Positions 20,380 to 31,082 of a DNA stretch of 64,000 nucleotides are shown one piece after another. The stretch covers positions 3,720,001 to 3,784,000 of the forward strand of contig JAPEUQ010000001.1 in NCBI GenBank assembly GCA_027946365.1. The letters are read 5' to 3'. The notes under the pieces were generated by a model, which did not search any database, was not told the origin of the DNA, and was given only the letters and a program-made list of their open reading frames with translations. The stretch comes from Kalmusia sp. IMI 367209. Lineage: Eukaryota; Ascomycota; Dothideomycetes; Pleosporales; Didymosphaeriaceae. How positions within the stretch are numbered: position 1 is the stretch's first letter; every line of letters starts with the position of its first letter. The translations under genes were made by a program, and so were the position numbers.

Positions 20380-21921
20380 CTACTGTGTCGCGCACTGCGG
20401 TCCACCTTCCTCCTCTTCATCTTCCCACTCGCCACCGCCCGCACGTGGATCACCGCTGCCCGCACCAAACTCTTCTGGATCCGCGTCCCACTCAAATTCC
20501 ACCTCGTCGACGTCTTCTGGCTTCGTTTCCTCGATCTCTGACTTCGGTAGTACGTCGCGGATTTTTTGTATCGCAGCATCATCCTTGAGCCAGCCATCTT
20601 CGGGGAAAACGATGTCGACTTCGAGGTATAAATCGCCTTTTGCGTCGCTGCGCTTCATTGGCATGCCTTCACCTGGAATCTTCAGGACTTGCCCTGGTCG
20701 TAAAACCTTGCCATTGGGCTGTTTGACGTTCAGCTGAATACCGCGACCATCCAAATGCGTGAGAACAACGCGGTTAAAGCCGGTCAGCGCTTCCGCTAGG
20801 GTGATGTTCAGATCAGCTTTCAAGTCTGAGCCTGCTCGCTCGAAAGTGTCGTGAGGAGCCTCTTCGAGTGTAAAGATAATGTCGCCGGGCTCCTGGTCCG
20901 GCAATTGGTCTGCTTCGCCAGCCAATACTATCCGGTCGCCTTGCCGAGCGCCGCGTGGAATGTAGAGTTCGAGGACGTTCTTAGACTCCACAACCTTCTT
21001 GCCTTTGCATTTCTTGCAGCGGTTTTTCTCAGGAATGATCTGGCCGGTTCCTGAGCACGTACCGCAGGGAACTGTTTCCTGGGTCACAAGACCAGGGCCT
21101 ACTTGTCGGAGAACAGCCTTCATGCCTGTATATAGTCAGAAAGATCTAGGGGATGTCGTAGGAGGGTCGCTGACCTCGTCCATTACACTGGCTGCAATTA
21201 TGCGACTTGGTGCCTGGCTTTCCGCCCTTCCCTTCGCATGTTTTGCACACGACATTCTTCGTATTGGAAAATTTGGTCGTCTTGCCCTTGTATAGCTCTT
21301 CGAGAGTAACCTCGTATTCTTGCTCTACCGATCTTCCTTTGCGTGGGACATTCCTGCCACCGGGTCCGCCGGGCATGCCGCCCATGCCTGGCATCCCACC
21401 TCCCATACCTGGTATCCCGTCTCCAAAGCCCATGCCGCCAAACATTTGTGCGAAAATGTCGTTGATGTCTGGTCCATCGCCCATGCCACCGCCCCTTGAT
21501 GGATCAAAGGCTGCCATGCCGTGGGTATCGTAAAGCTCTCGCTTGTCGTCATCGTATAGGATTTCGTAGGCTTGACTGGCAGCCTTGAAGCGAACCTCGG
21601 CTTCGGCGCGCTCAGATTCTGCGACTTTGTCGGGGTGGTGCGATAGTGCAGCCTGTCAGACAGTCAACAGCGTGATCTAAGAGATTTCTATATATAATGC
21701 ATCGCAGTGTAAAGCTCTGTATGCAAGAGAGTACAAACCTTGTGATAAGCTTTCTTGATCTCTGCCTTAGATGCCCCTCTTGTGATTTGGAGAACCTCTG
21801 CTTTTGTCAGCAAAAGCTGGGCAATAGTGATGGTCAACCCTACCATAGAGGTCGATTTCTTCTACTTCAGCCACTGCGACAGTGTTAGCGGAGCTTCCGA
21901 GGAGCAAGACGAAACATTACT
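20380..21921 (-). CDS. Class A J-protein (DnaJ/Hsp40, Ydj1/Xdj1-type), prenylated
   Basis: Co-chaperone that stimulates Hsp70 ATPase and delivers clients. Five coding exons: 21921 (the A of the start codon), 21844-21873, 21739-21797, 21175-21652 and 20380-21125; 437 aa. The start codon is split by a 47-nt intron (21874-21920, GTAATG..CTAACACTGTCGCAG). Splicing creates the strong context CCAACATGGC, and without it the frame has no ATG. J domain: DLYEVLQITRGASKAEIKKAYHK then the HPD tripeptide in SHHPDK. A G/F-like region rich in GGM repeats comes next. Four CxxC zinc-finger motifs follow (CKTC, CSQC, CGTC, CKKC), then the C-terminal substrate-binding domains and an acidic tail ending CATQ, a CaaX box predicted to be farnesylated (compare Ydj1). 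Divergent from mitochondrial GluRS. Confidence 0.92.
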
Positions 21922-22197
21922 GTTGGCTCAGCTGGATGACGCGGGGTACTCGAAGGGCGCAGAGGTGGTATAGTCGACAGACGCGTGAGAATGTATACAA
22001 GAAAGAAAGAGGGTATCTACGCGATATGCAGAGCAACAAAATTTCGGAGCAACTGAGAGGCAACTGCACGCATTGCAGATTCCACTATTTCGGAACTGAC
22101 TGCGGCCTAACTATCTTCCGAAGGCGGTGAGACTTTTCTGCCATGCATTCGAGATGCGACGCGAGAATAGACCTTCTCCCATTCGCCTCCGCACAAA
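21922..22197. promoter_or_regulatory. Bidirectional promoter region (J-protein / mitochondrial GluRS)
   Basis: Only 276 bp separate the two divergent start codons, so both promoters and 5' UTRs must share it. No specific element recognised. Confidence 0.5.
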
Positions 22198-23880
22198 ATG
22201 CCCTTTCCTTTGCTGTTAAGGCCCCAATTGTCTTCTTATACCTGCAGATCATGCCGAGCTCTCCTTTCGACAAGTTCGAAACGAGCAAACTCCGCTGAGG
22301 GTGTGAGAATTACAGAGCCTCCACCGTCACCGAAACGTGCCGCGCCGTTCAGGCTCGCATCTTCGTCCAAACGCACAACACGATTTGCTCTTCCATTGTC
22401 GCCAGCACGTACGCGATTTGCACCTTCTCCGACAGGATACCTTCATCTAGGCTCCCTTCGGACCGCGCTCTTTAACTACCTTCTCGCAAAAGCTACAGGC
22501 GGCCAATTTCTCCTGCGAATCGAAGACACGGACCAAAAGCGCACTGTACCGGATGCTGAATCGCGCCTCTTCCGTGACCTACGATGGGCGGGATTGGAAT
22601 GGGATGAAGGGCCAGAAGTGGGAGGACCATATGGGCCATACAAACAATCCGAGCGAAGCGAGCTGTATCAACAACATGCCCACAAGTTGCTGGATAATGG
22701 GCATGCATACCGCTGTTTCTGTTCGGCGGAGCGGCTGAATGCCCTTGCGCAACAAAGACATAAGTTGGGCATAGCAACAGACTATGATCGTACCTGTGCC
22801 GACATACCAAAGGAGGTATCGGACGACCGCGCAGCTAAGGGCGAATCGCATGTCATACGACTCCGCGTCCCGGACCAATACCCCACATACGAAGACCTAG
22901 TGTACGGCGTATTTAAACCGCTCAAGCGCCGCGGACATGTCACCGAGTCTGCCTACGAAGATCCCATCCTCTTGAAATCCGACGGACTCCCGACCTATCA
23001 TCTCGCCAATGTCGTTGATGACCACCACATGAAGATTACACATGTTATACGAGGCTCCGAATGGATGCCTTCTACCCCCAAGCATATCGCCATGTATAAT
23101 GCATTCGGCTGGAAGCCTCCACAATTTGCACATGTAGGGCTGCTCGTCGATGAGCAGGGTAACAAGCTGTCAAAGAGGAACTTCGATACAGACATCACAG
23201 CTTTCCAAGAAATGGAGATCTTTCCGGAGACGTTGACAAATTTCTCTGCCCTGCTCGGTTGGTCGCATCAGGAGAAGTCAGATGTAATGGACCTGAAGCA
23301 ACTCATTGACAACTTCTCACTCAAGTTTACAAAAGGCAACACAACTGTCACGTTTGGCAAATTGCAATTCCTTCAGCGCAAGCATGCCGCTCTGCGGGCA
23401 AAAGCTGGTGGCGAAGGCCTCGGTGATATGACGGAGGCTGTAGTCCGCTTGCTTGAAGAACCCAACTCGCCGTATAAAGACACGAGATTGCTCACAGGAC
23501 GCCACCTACATCTGGATAGCTACGTAAACCGTGTTATACAGGCCGACCCGGAAAATTATACTAACGCAAACGAATTTGTGTACCGCAACTCCTTTATGTT
23601 CTCGCTGCTACGACATCCCCTATCGGTTACTTCGGCGGAAGGTATCCCTCAAGAGGCCAAGGCTTTAAAATACGTGGAATCCTGGACAAGAGATGACTTG
23701 ATGGTTAAGGTTCGTGAGATCATCGATGCGAGGCCCGAAGGCAAGAAGGGTGCGAAAGACGTGTACCACTATCTTCGCAAGGCCCTCACGGATCGTGAGG
23801 ACGGCATGCGCATATACGATGTCATGCTCATCTTGGGGAGGAAAGAGAGCTTAGCTAGGCTAGGTATGGATGATGTATGA
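22198..23880 (+). CDS. MSE1: Mitochondrial glutamyl-tRNA synthetase
   Basis: Single exon, 560 aa, no frame breaks. Class I aminoacyl-tRNA synthetase that charges mitochondrial tRNA-Glu with glutamate. The first ~70 residues are Arg/Ser-rich, as in a mitochondrial presequence. The catalytic core starts at TRFAPSPTGYLHLGSLRTAL, which carries the HIGH-type motif as HLGS. RIEDTDQKR binds glutamate and ATP, and the KMSKS loop appears as NKLSKRN (residues about 322-328). It is the bacterial/organellar GluRS type, not the cytosolic GlnRS-like type. The C-terminal region is alpha-helical, as in the anticodon-binding part. Divergent from the J-protein gene. Confidence 0.95.
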   Translation: MPFPLLLRPQLSSYTCRSCRALLSTSSKRANSAEGVRITEPPPSPKRAAPFRLASSSKRTTRFALPLSPARTRFAPSPTGYLHLGSLRTALFNYLLAKATGGQFLLRIEDTDQKRTVPDAESRLFRDLRWAGLEWDEGPEVGGPYGPYKQSERSELYQQHAHKLLDNGHAYRCFCSAERLNALAQQRHKLGIATDYDRTCADIPKEVSDDRAAKGESHVIRLRVPDQYPTYEDLVYGVFKPLKRRGHVTESAYEDPILLKSDGLPTYHLANVVDDHHMKITHVIRGSEWMPSTPKHIAMYNAFGWKPPQFAHVGLLVDEQGNKLSKRNFDTDITAFQEMEIFPETLTNFSALLGWSHQEKSDVMDLKQLIDNFSLKFTKGNTTVTFGKLQFLQRKHAALRAKAGGEGLGDMTEAVVRLLEEPNSPYKDTRLLTGRHLHLDSYVNRVIQADPENYTNANEFVYRNSFMFSLLRHPLSVTSAEGIPQEAKALKYVESWTRDDLMVKVREIIDARPEGKKGAKDVYHYLRKALTDREDGMRIYDVMLILGRKESLARLGMDDV

Positions 23881-24751
23881 TCTGTAATTCCTTGTAAGAC
23901 TAGTAAAAGTTGTATGATAGCTGTATATGTTATAGGCATTTGGGGAACGGAGCGGGCATATTGGGACCAAGGCACGATACCCCACATAGATCAGGTTCAT
24001 CTGTCCGATTGTATATCATACTATCTTACTGATATATCTACTTGCTACTCTTGCAAGTAATTCTCTATATATAGTTTTACGCTATCGAGATTGACAGTCG
24101 GTTTGCTGAGTCATCCAACTGGATATGTATCAAGCAGTCGTCGTCATAATGTGCAACATCACAGCTACACACAACCAGACGCTGTGCAAAAAGACTCCCA
24201 CATTTTCCCAGTTCGCAAATTTCTCATATGTCATACGTACAGGCGGCTGGCTTCGTCTGCAGCGAACATATTCCGTACGCACTTTGTCCAGCCTACTAAT
24301 CTTCTAGGGCATAAGCATGATAGTCATAGGATTGAATTCATCTAGCATGGGTAACATGATCTACGCTCTCAGTATGGTAGACGAACGTACAAAGGTTACT
24401 ATTGGCTAGCGTACTAGCATTGCAAAGGCATTGCAAAGGTTTGTAGTACAAGTCCTGAGTCTGCTGTCACGCAATACACAATTTGAAATCGATTAAATTA
24501 GGATCGGGAACTACGTTACGCCTTGGTAACTATCATATCGCTTTACTAGGTCAATGCCACTATCTGGATCTGTTCCTGGATCTGTGATACGCCTATAGTC
24601 GCTGGCGGTGATCTCAGTCGTAGCGAGCGGCTGAAGTGGCCCCCACACAGCCTCGTCACCGCTTCAGCAACACTTCGTCTGCGTCATCGAAGGTCCTGCA
24701 TCTCGTTCAGCCTGAGGCATACACGATGCGATTGTAGGCGATCTAGATGCA
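23881..24751. other. Intergenic
   Basis: 871 bp of AT-rich sequence between two + strand genes. No gene seen; it ends with a minimal uORF just before the next start. Confidence 0.6.
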
Positions 24752-24755
24752 ATGA
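24747..24755 (+). promoter_or_regulatory. Two-codon uORF overlapping the main start
   Basis: ATG CAA TGA at 24747-24755; its stop overlaps the main ATG at 24752 (ATGA overlap). If used, ribosomes would end exactly at the real start, which would favour re-initiation or reduce output. Confidence 0.4.
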
Positions 24756-27700
24756 GTCAGGAGTGTAAGATCTAGCCGCCGGTCTCGCACGCCATTGCTT
24801 AAGGCTGACAATTTGCTAGCCACCGGAAACGCTCCTGATCCTAATGCGCCGCCAATCATTTCCATTACTGCGGCTGAGGACGATATCTTTGATCCGGATG
24901 CGCGAACTGTTTTACAAGACTGGGAAGAAAGATACACCACCTCTGCATCGCCTGTTTCCCAGGCCGAATTCTTCGCTCCGGCAGAGTTGCTGGCGAGCAG
25001 AGATGCCTCGAATTCAAGAAGCACGCCAACTGAGGATGAAGACATTCCCTTACACCCTTCGGCGCCGCGGATTGTCATCAGCGAGCCCGACACAACCCCT
25101 GGACTTCCCTCATTGGACCAACAGCCGGCTTTGAAGAAAGACTTGCGAATTGACAAGAAGACCACATTTCTAGACGAAACAAACAACCAAAGCCAGGCTA
25201 TACCAAGGCTACGTGAACGGAGACATAGTATTATTAGCCTCGTGCCCGATCGCAAGAAGTCTGGGAATGCTCGCTCACAGTCAAAGGAGGGACCACCTCG
25301 CCCGACCCCAAGGCCATGGACTACAACCGAAATGCATCCGAAAAACGGATGGAAAATGAAAGTGCGATGCTCTACTGGGGGAGAGATAGTAGCGACTGTC
25401 GATATCGTAATGGTTTACATGTACAACTCTACGGCAGGCTACCAGCTTGATCGGGATGGGGACCTCAACATCTTCAATCATTTTGACACCCCTGAAACGC
25501 GTAAAAGAGGGCTCTCACCCACACGAAAGATACAGCGAGCCCGAACAGACCTTGGAAAGCAACCAAAACAGGATGTTCCTGATCTATTTGCATCGACACA
25601 ATGGGCTGCGCACCCACAAGTAGACGCGCAAAGATCACGACGTCAGTATGTCAATTGGTTGACAGATGCCGATATGCTCCGGAAACAAATACCTGGTATG
25701 AGGCTTACTATGGTGGGCTACGACATCAAGCCAACTTTGGGAAGCACCCCTAACTTCGAGACTGCTGCACGGCAACTGCATGACTATCTTCAGCAACATC
25801 GCCACGATCACCCAAGAGTTCCTACGGTGTTTCTAGGGCATACTCTAGGAGGACTTATTATCATCAAGGCGCTCTCGGATTTGCAGACGAAGGCTTCTTC
25901 TGTGGATAATCTGCTCTTGGACACTGCTGGCCTCTTTCTCTTCTCTTGCTATACATCCTATTCACAAGCCCGATCACAGATGCTTGCAAACCTCTATGGA
26001 ACCAAATCGACCGAGAGACTGTTCACCGAGCTTTCCAAGAGTCCCGTTGCCGATACGCTAAGTAAATTAGCGATGACTCGATTATTCTCCCAGCACCCGC
26101 ACATAGACGCATCAGACGTCGGGCAACTAGAGCCCAAAAAGCCTGTTAGCGTGTCAATCGGCTTTCCAATCTTTCAGGTCTTCACGAGAGATGATTTCGA
26201 AGAGGCTAGAGATGCAACCGCGATCTCGCTCAGCAGTCTTCTTAGTACACCGGTGCGGACAATAACTATTGACAAAGATTCTACAGATGCCCTTAAGTTT
26301 TCGAGCGCGCAGGACACGGATTTTCTGCGCCTAGTGATGCTGATACAATCAGCTTTACAGACGCACAAGCTTCTGCATGCAGCGGCTCTAGGCCGCGTTG
26401 AAGAGGTGCATTCGATGATACGACGAGGTACCAATGTCAATCTACGAGATCGATGGAGTCAGACAGCTTTGCAAATTGCCGTTCGCATGAACCACGAGAA
26501 AGTAGTGGTGAAACTGCTCGGAGCGAAAAGCGTCGACCCGAATGTGCGCGACAAGATGTCGAACACGCCTCTCCACTACGCTGTCCGAAGTGGCAATGAG
26601 ACCATCATCAGAGCACTGCTCCACAATGGCGCAGATATTGGCCTCGAGAACCAACGTAAAAGAACTCCAAGAGATCTGGCTGAAAAGCATAGGTCTCGCA
26701 AACACATCGCGAAGTTACTTAGAAGCAAATTGATGAGCGGACCTGACCAAAGTCTCTCCAGCAAGCTAATCGGAACAGGCAAGCCACCAGCATCACCTGA
26801 TGGTGCTCTAGCATGCAAAAACTCACAGATTACCGTCACGGAAATATACGCCATCAGGAACAGTGACAAGCATTGGAGTGTAAACATCTCGGTAGAAGCG
26901 CTCCTGTATGGGCCAACTTCACTTAATGACATACTCGAGCAAGTGCGGCCACAAGCTGTGAAGGCGGATACCCCTGTCTGTGTATGGGTTCACGTTCCTG
27001 AGAACAACATGGTTTGGTTGGAGGATCTTTTTGCCAAACTCCGTCTTCATCCAGCAATCTGGCAAAACACAAGACGATCGGTCACGGATTCGCTGCGCAA
27101 CCGGGCAATAACTCCACACTTCAATTCTAACGACACACGCTCGCTATTCTTCCCATACCTGAGCTATGAAGCCAATTTTCGGCAGGCAAAGCGGACCACA
27201 TACATTCAAGCAGTCGATGCAGCGTACCAAGATCATAGAAATGCCGAATTTCCCTTTGCGACAAGCGCTCTCGCTGCTTTGGTTGAAGGAAGTAGTAAAG
27301 CAAGCACTGGTGAGAGACGGCCACTACTACAGATTCCGCAAGGCAAAAACCTGGAGAGCTATCCGTACATTGACGAAGATAGCGACTCTGACTTTTCAGA
27401 AATACTTGAGACAGACGATCCAGATGACTTGGAAGAGGAAGAAAAAGCGTTGATTAATGCATACCTCTATAATCCACCTGCTCTTCATATTCGACGGACC
27501 TTGGATCAATATTACTACCACATGCTAGAAAGTACGCACGAGCGCGATATAGACCAAGTGGTATCACGCTGGGCACAAAATGTAAGATCAGAACCGCGAC
27601 ACAACATCTTAATGGTCGATCAGCTTTGGTTATGGATTGGCCAAACCCCTGAGAATGCTCCGCCAGGCGAACTCGAAATGGAAAAGCTTAGGCGCCGAGA

Positions 27701-28985
27701 TCATAATAGAGAGAGATCTCCCGACAGAAGCAAGGTCCAGTACATCATCTCCTGCTTTCCCAACCGCACTGGCAGTGGCCTCGTCTCCCATCGCACTCTC
27801 GACGACCTCCGTCTCCGCATTCTAGACCCAAGCAGCCGTAAACGTGATCCCATCCGCCGTCCCGAAGACCTTGTATCACGCATCCTCGAGACGTGCTGCA
27901 GTGCATTCGACAGAATGCAGGATGTAGAGATGCTCCGTTTCTTCCAGATGTTTGAGGACTCAATCGGCACCATCGATGACAAGGAAAGTCGTCTCTTTCG
28001 GGACTTCCAACGTGGCTCTAATCGCTTGCTTGAACTCGATAACGGGAACAAATACTACAACGAAAAAAAGAACGCGCTTCTGACAGACCTTCTCGATATC
28101 AGGGAGGAGATCAAACTGTTAGTAGAGGTCAAGGATATCCGAGATGAGATCAACATTATTCTGACAGTGCTTTCCATTCAACGCACGCTGGTCGATCAAA
28201 TGGGACAGAGCACAAAAGACGGAATCCTGCTGGACAGCCCAGTCGTTGCAAATATGGTGGCGGCGGATATCAATGATTTCACAAAATTGGATAGCCAGGC
28301 CAGAACTATTCAGGAGAAACTGAATACGCTCATGGACCTCAAGCAGAAAGCGGCTAACGCGTGGGAAGCGAAAGAGGCGCGCGAGACAGCCGTCGCAGCC
28401 GGCAAACAAGGCAACACGGTCCTCGTTTTCACCGTCGTGACGATCATTTTTCTGCCTTTATCTTTCATGTCGTCATTTTTTGCAATTGAGATCGCGGCAT
28501 TCCCGCACCATCCGGAGAGCGGAGAAGTCAATTGGCCGCTGGGTACGGTTATGGGCCTCTTATTTGGCGTCTCACTCTGCGTATCTATACCGCTGATTCT
28601 TTTTGCGCTTAATATGGACTACTTCACATCATTATTCAAGGAGTTGAGGTATCATTATCTCGCAGATTTAGGGATTAAGGTGATCCCCTTGCTGCCGCCT
28701 CTAGGTAAGGACCATGAAGCGACTGCGTATCGGAGACGGTGGACGGGATTACTGCAACAACACCGCGAGGACTATCTGAAGAACGAGGACTTGGACACCG
28801 GTGATATAGGGATGGTGCGTGGTGAAAGTGTAATGAAGCCTGGGGTGAGCTTTCCGTCGACTATCTCATCGCATACGCTCGTTGAGGATGTTAATGATAG
28901 TTCTTCGCATACGAGGAAGAGGATGAGGCCATTTCGCCCGCAGCGCAAAGCTTTGGATGATGAAAGTTCAATTGGTGGGGAGTAG
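24752..28985 (+). CDS. Hydrolase-like / ankyrin / CorA-like membrane protein
   Basis: Exon 1 is only 13 nt (24752-24764). A 55-nt intron (GTAAGA, branch CTGAC, TTGCTAG) joins it to exon 2 (24820-28985); 1392 aa. The long frame has no ATG of its own, which supports this exon. Order: a disordered N-terminus (1-170); an alpha/beta-hydrolase-like region with FLGHTLGGLIIIKAL (344-349 = GHTLGG, with Thr where the nucleophile Ser normally sits); ankyrin repeats (about 521-636); a mixed region with an acidic patch; long helices (about 1060-1190); and two C-terminal membrane segments (about 1203-1228 and 1247-1270) of the fungal CorA-like type. There the magnesium-channel GMN signature is replaced (SFFAIEI). 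Helix-TM-TM is the CorA plan. Likely an integral membrane protein with a sensor-like cytosolic part; ion transport and hydrolase activity are both doubtful given the missing residues. Function unknown. Confidence 0.85.
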
Positions 28986-30547
28986 TGAGTAAGATATATA
29001 TATAATTGTGGGTATCCCAAACTAGGCGACTGGATATTGAGATCTTTAAAATGGTCACCAGTAATTGTGTGGAAAATATAGGATGACAATACATGATATA
29101 TCATCTTGCCTTTGATGCGCATGTCAGCAATATATAGAGATCACATTGTAATCAATGTATATGGCATATCTGCACAATTAGATGTATTTTCTATCATATA
29201 CCACAATTACGATCAAATGTAAACACCATCTGTCAAAGTCCCACCTACTATCTATCACACATCATTTCATACTCGACAATCCCTTCAATTGCATTCCCAC
29301 TTCCCATAACCAAAAAAAATTGCTTACGATCCAACACCAGTCAAGAACAATATTATCTATCCTCTGACTTCCTAGCCAAAACACCATAACCTCCCGACGC
29401 CTCTCGTACTGCACAAAAATTCATCATAGACCAGAAGCACGCAAAAATGAATGACTCAGCCGAGGTTTGAACTCGGGACCTTCAGTGCGCTAACGAATGT
29501 TAGACTGACGTGATAACCAACTACACCACCGAGCCCTTGTTGATTTGATGAAAGACCTACGCAATCTATGTTATATATACTTAATAAGGACTCCTCCAAT
29601 CAAGAATTTGCAATCCTTTTCATCTCCTTAATACAATAAATCTCAATATTCTCAGTGTGTAGCTCGCTTGAAAATTTGTACTAGGGGCATGTTGGTGTGG
29701 TGGGGTTTGCGGGAGCGATGCTGTTTTGGGGATTGGTGTGGAGGGGGGCGATTACCGTTACAAAGACACCTCCAACATGATTATTTGTCAGGCAAGGTCT
29801 TTGGTCGGGTATCTGAAAGCCAAATTTCAGCTTTTCTTCACCGAATCTATATCATTAGCGTCATACCTAGCGCCTGAGTGATCAGGATATGGTAGCAAGG
29901 ATGGGCAATGTCGGATGTAGTAGCTTCACAAAATCCCAGGACGAACATGTAGTTTCACGTGCCCATTAATCTTGTACTGAAGTTAGGATAGTAAGCTAAT
30001 GGAGTATCACAAATGACCAAGGAAGCCTCCGACTCACATGACTCCGTGACGTCTCTGCGTCAGACAGCGTCATTGATCACTCTTGGCCGACATCAAGTTC
30101 AGCTTAGACCCAAAGACTACTCTGCAGGGTCGTTGCATTGAGCACACATATAGCTGCAACTTGAGCCCCTAGGTAAATGCAATATGATCTGTGCTTTGAG
30201 ACTCCATCGCAGTCACAGGAGTACATCACCCGGCCTGGGCCGCTCCATCGTAAGCACTTTGCTCCAACACCCAGATGGATGCGTACCCATAATTCTAAGC
30301 TACAATTCATCCAAAACATCCCAATGGCTTGAAGCCCGTAAAATTCCTTCGCGTGGATGACCTATTTAAAGACTTGCTTGTTAGAGGAACTGAAAGGCGT
30401 GCACACTGTGTGTTTACTCCCCGCTCCTAGAATTCACGAGCATTGACCAAAAGGCTCGAATCGTCTAGGTCATATGCTGTCTTCTAGCCGTAGACGGAAT
30501 ATGGGCCAGCACGCAACTCAACCTCCTTTGTGCCGCCGTCCGTGCCA
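28986..30547. other. Intergenic with one tRNA gene
   Basis: About 1.5 kb of AT-rich sequence. Apart from tRNA-Val at 29452-29535 I see no gene. Confidence 0.6.
29452..29535 (-). tRNA. tRNA-Val (anticodon AAC) with 10-nt intron
   Basis: On the minus strand: acceptor stem GGCTCGG pairs with CTGAGTC (two G-U pairs), D arm with AGTTGGTTA loop, anticodon stem TCAGT/ACTGA, loop CT-AAC-A, variable AGGTC, T arm CCGAG-TTCAAAC-CTCGG, discriminator A. The loop is 17 nt, so a 10-nt intron (29488-29497) directly after position 37 is inferred, the usual place for eukaryotic tRNA introns. AAC is read as valine after A34 deamination. Internal promoter boxes A and B are contained in the D and T arms. Confidence 0.9.
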
Positions 30548-30973
30548 ATGTCTCGCGCTTCGCCCCTGCAGATTTCGGCTGCAGCCTCCTCGCCGCATCT
30601 CACGTTGACGTCCTGCGACCTCAGCTCTCCGTCCGCAATGCCTGTCGCTCCGCGAAAGCCACACGAGGTGGATTTTAGCATGGTTGGGAAGACGATTGGC
30701 GTGGATGAAGTGACGAGGCTTGTGGAGAGACTGAGGGAAAGGAAGGTGAAGGTGACATACCGAACGTTCGAGGAGGTTGTCGAGGATGAGAAGAAGCGAA
30801 CGGTGGTGTATCCGGATAAGTTCTGGAGACAGCTTGAGGTTATGCTAGCGAGGCGGAGGGATGGCGAAGCATGGGTGAGGCTGGTCTTGGATGAGCTATT
30901 ATATCATGATATGAGGCCAATGCAGGTTGAGGATTATGTGAGAAAGTTTTGGGGTCGATTTAGCGGGTGGTAA
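30548..30973 (+). CDS. Small hypothetical protein
   Basis: Open frame of 141 codons from ATG 30548 (MSRASPLQ). The first ~40 residues are Ser/Ala/Pro-rich, and the rest is charged and helical, with a W/F-rich end (VEDYVRKFWGRFSGW). No domain recognised, no signal peptide or membrane segment. A TATTTAAAG motif lies about 190 nt upstream near 30361. It sits alone between tRNA-Val and the permease gene, which is convergent. Composition is coding-like, but homology would be needed to confirm it. Confidence 0.5.
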   Translation: MSRASPLQISAAASSPHLTLTSCDLSSPSAMPVAPRKPHEVDFSMVGKTIGVDEVTRLVERLRERKVKVTYRTFEEVVEDEKKRTVVYPDKFWRQLEVMLARRRDGEAWVRLVLDELLYHDMRPMQVEDYVRKFWGRFSGW

Positions 30974-31082
30974 GTTGGTGGTAAGCTGAATGAGCCACAC
31001 GGCTAGCGATCACTAAGCTCGAACAAGTCTGTGTTTAGTCTAGTCTAGCTGATCATGCCCCCCAACAATTCACCAATACTTC

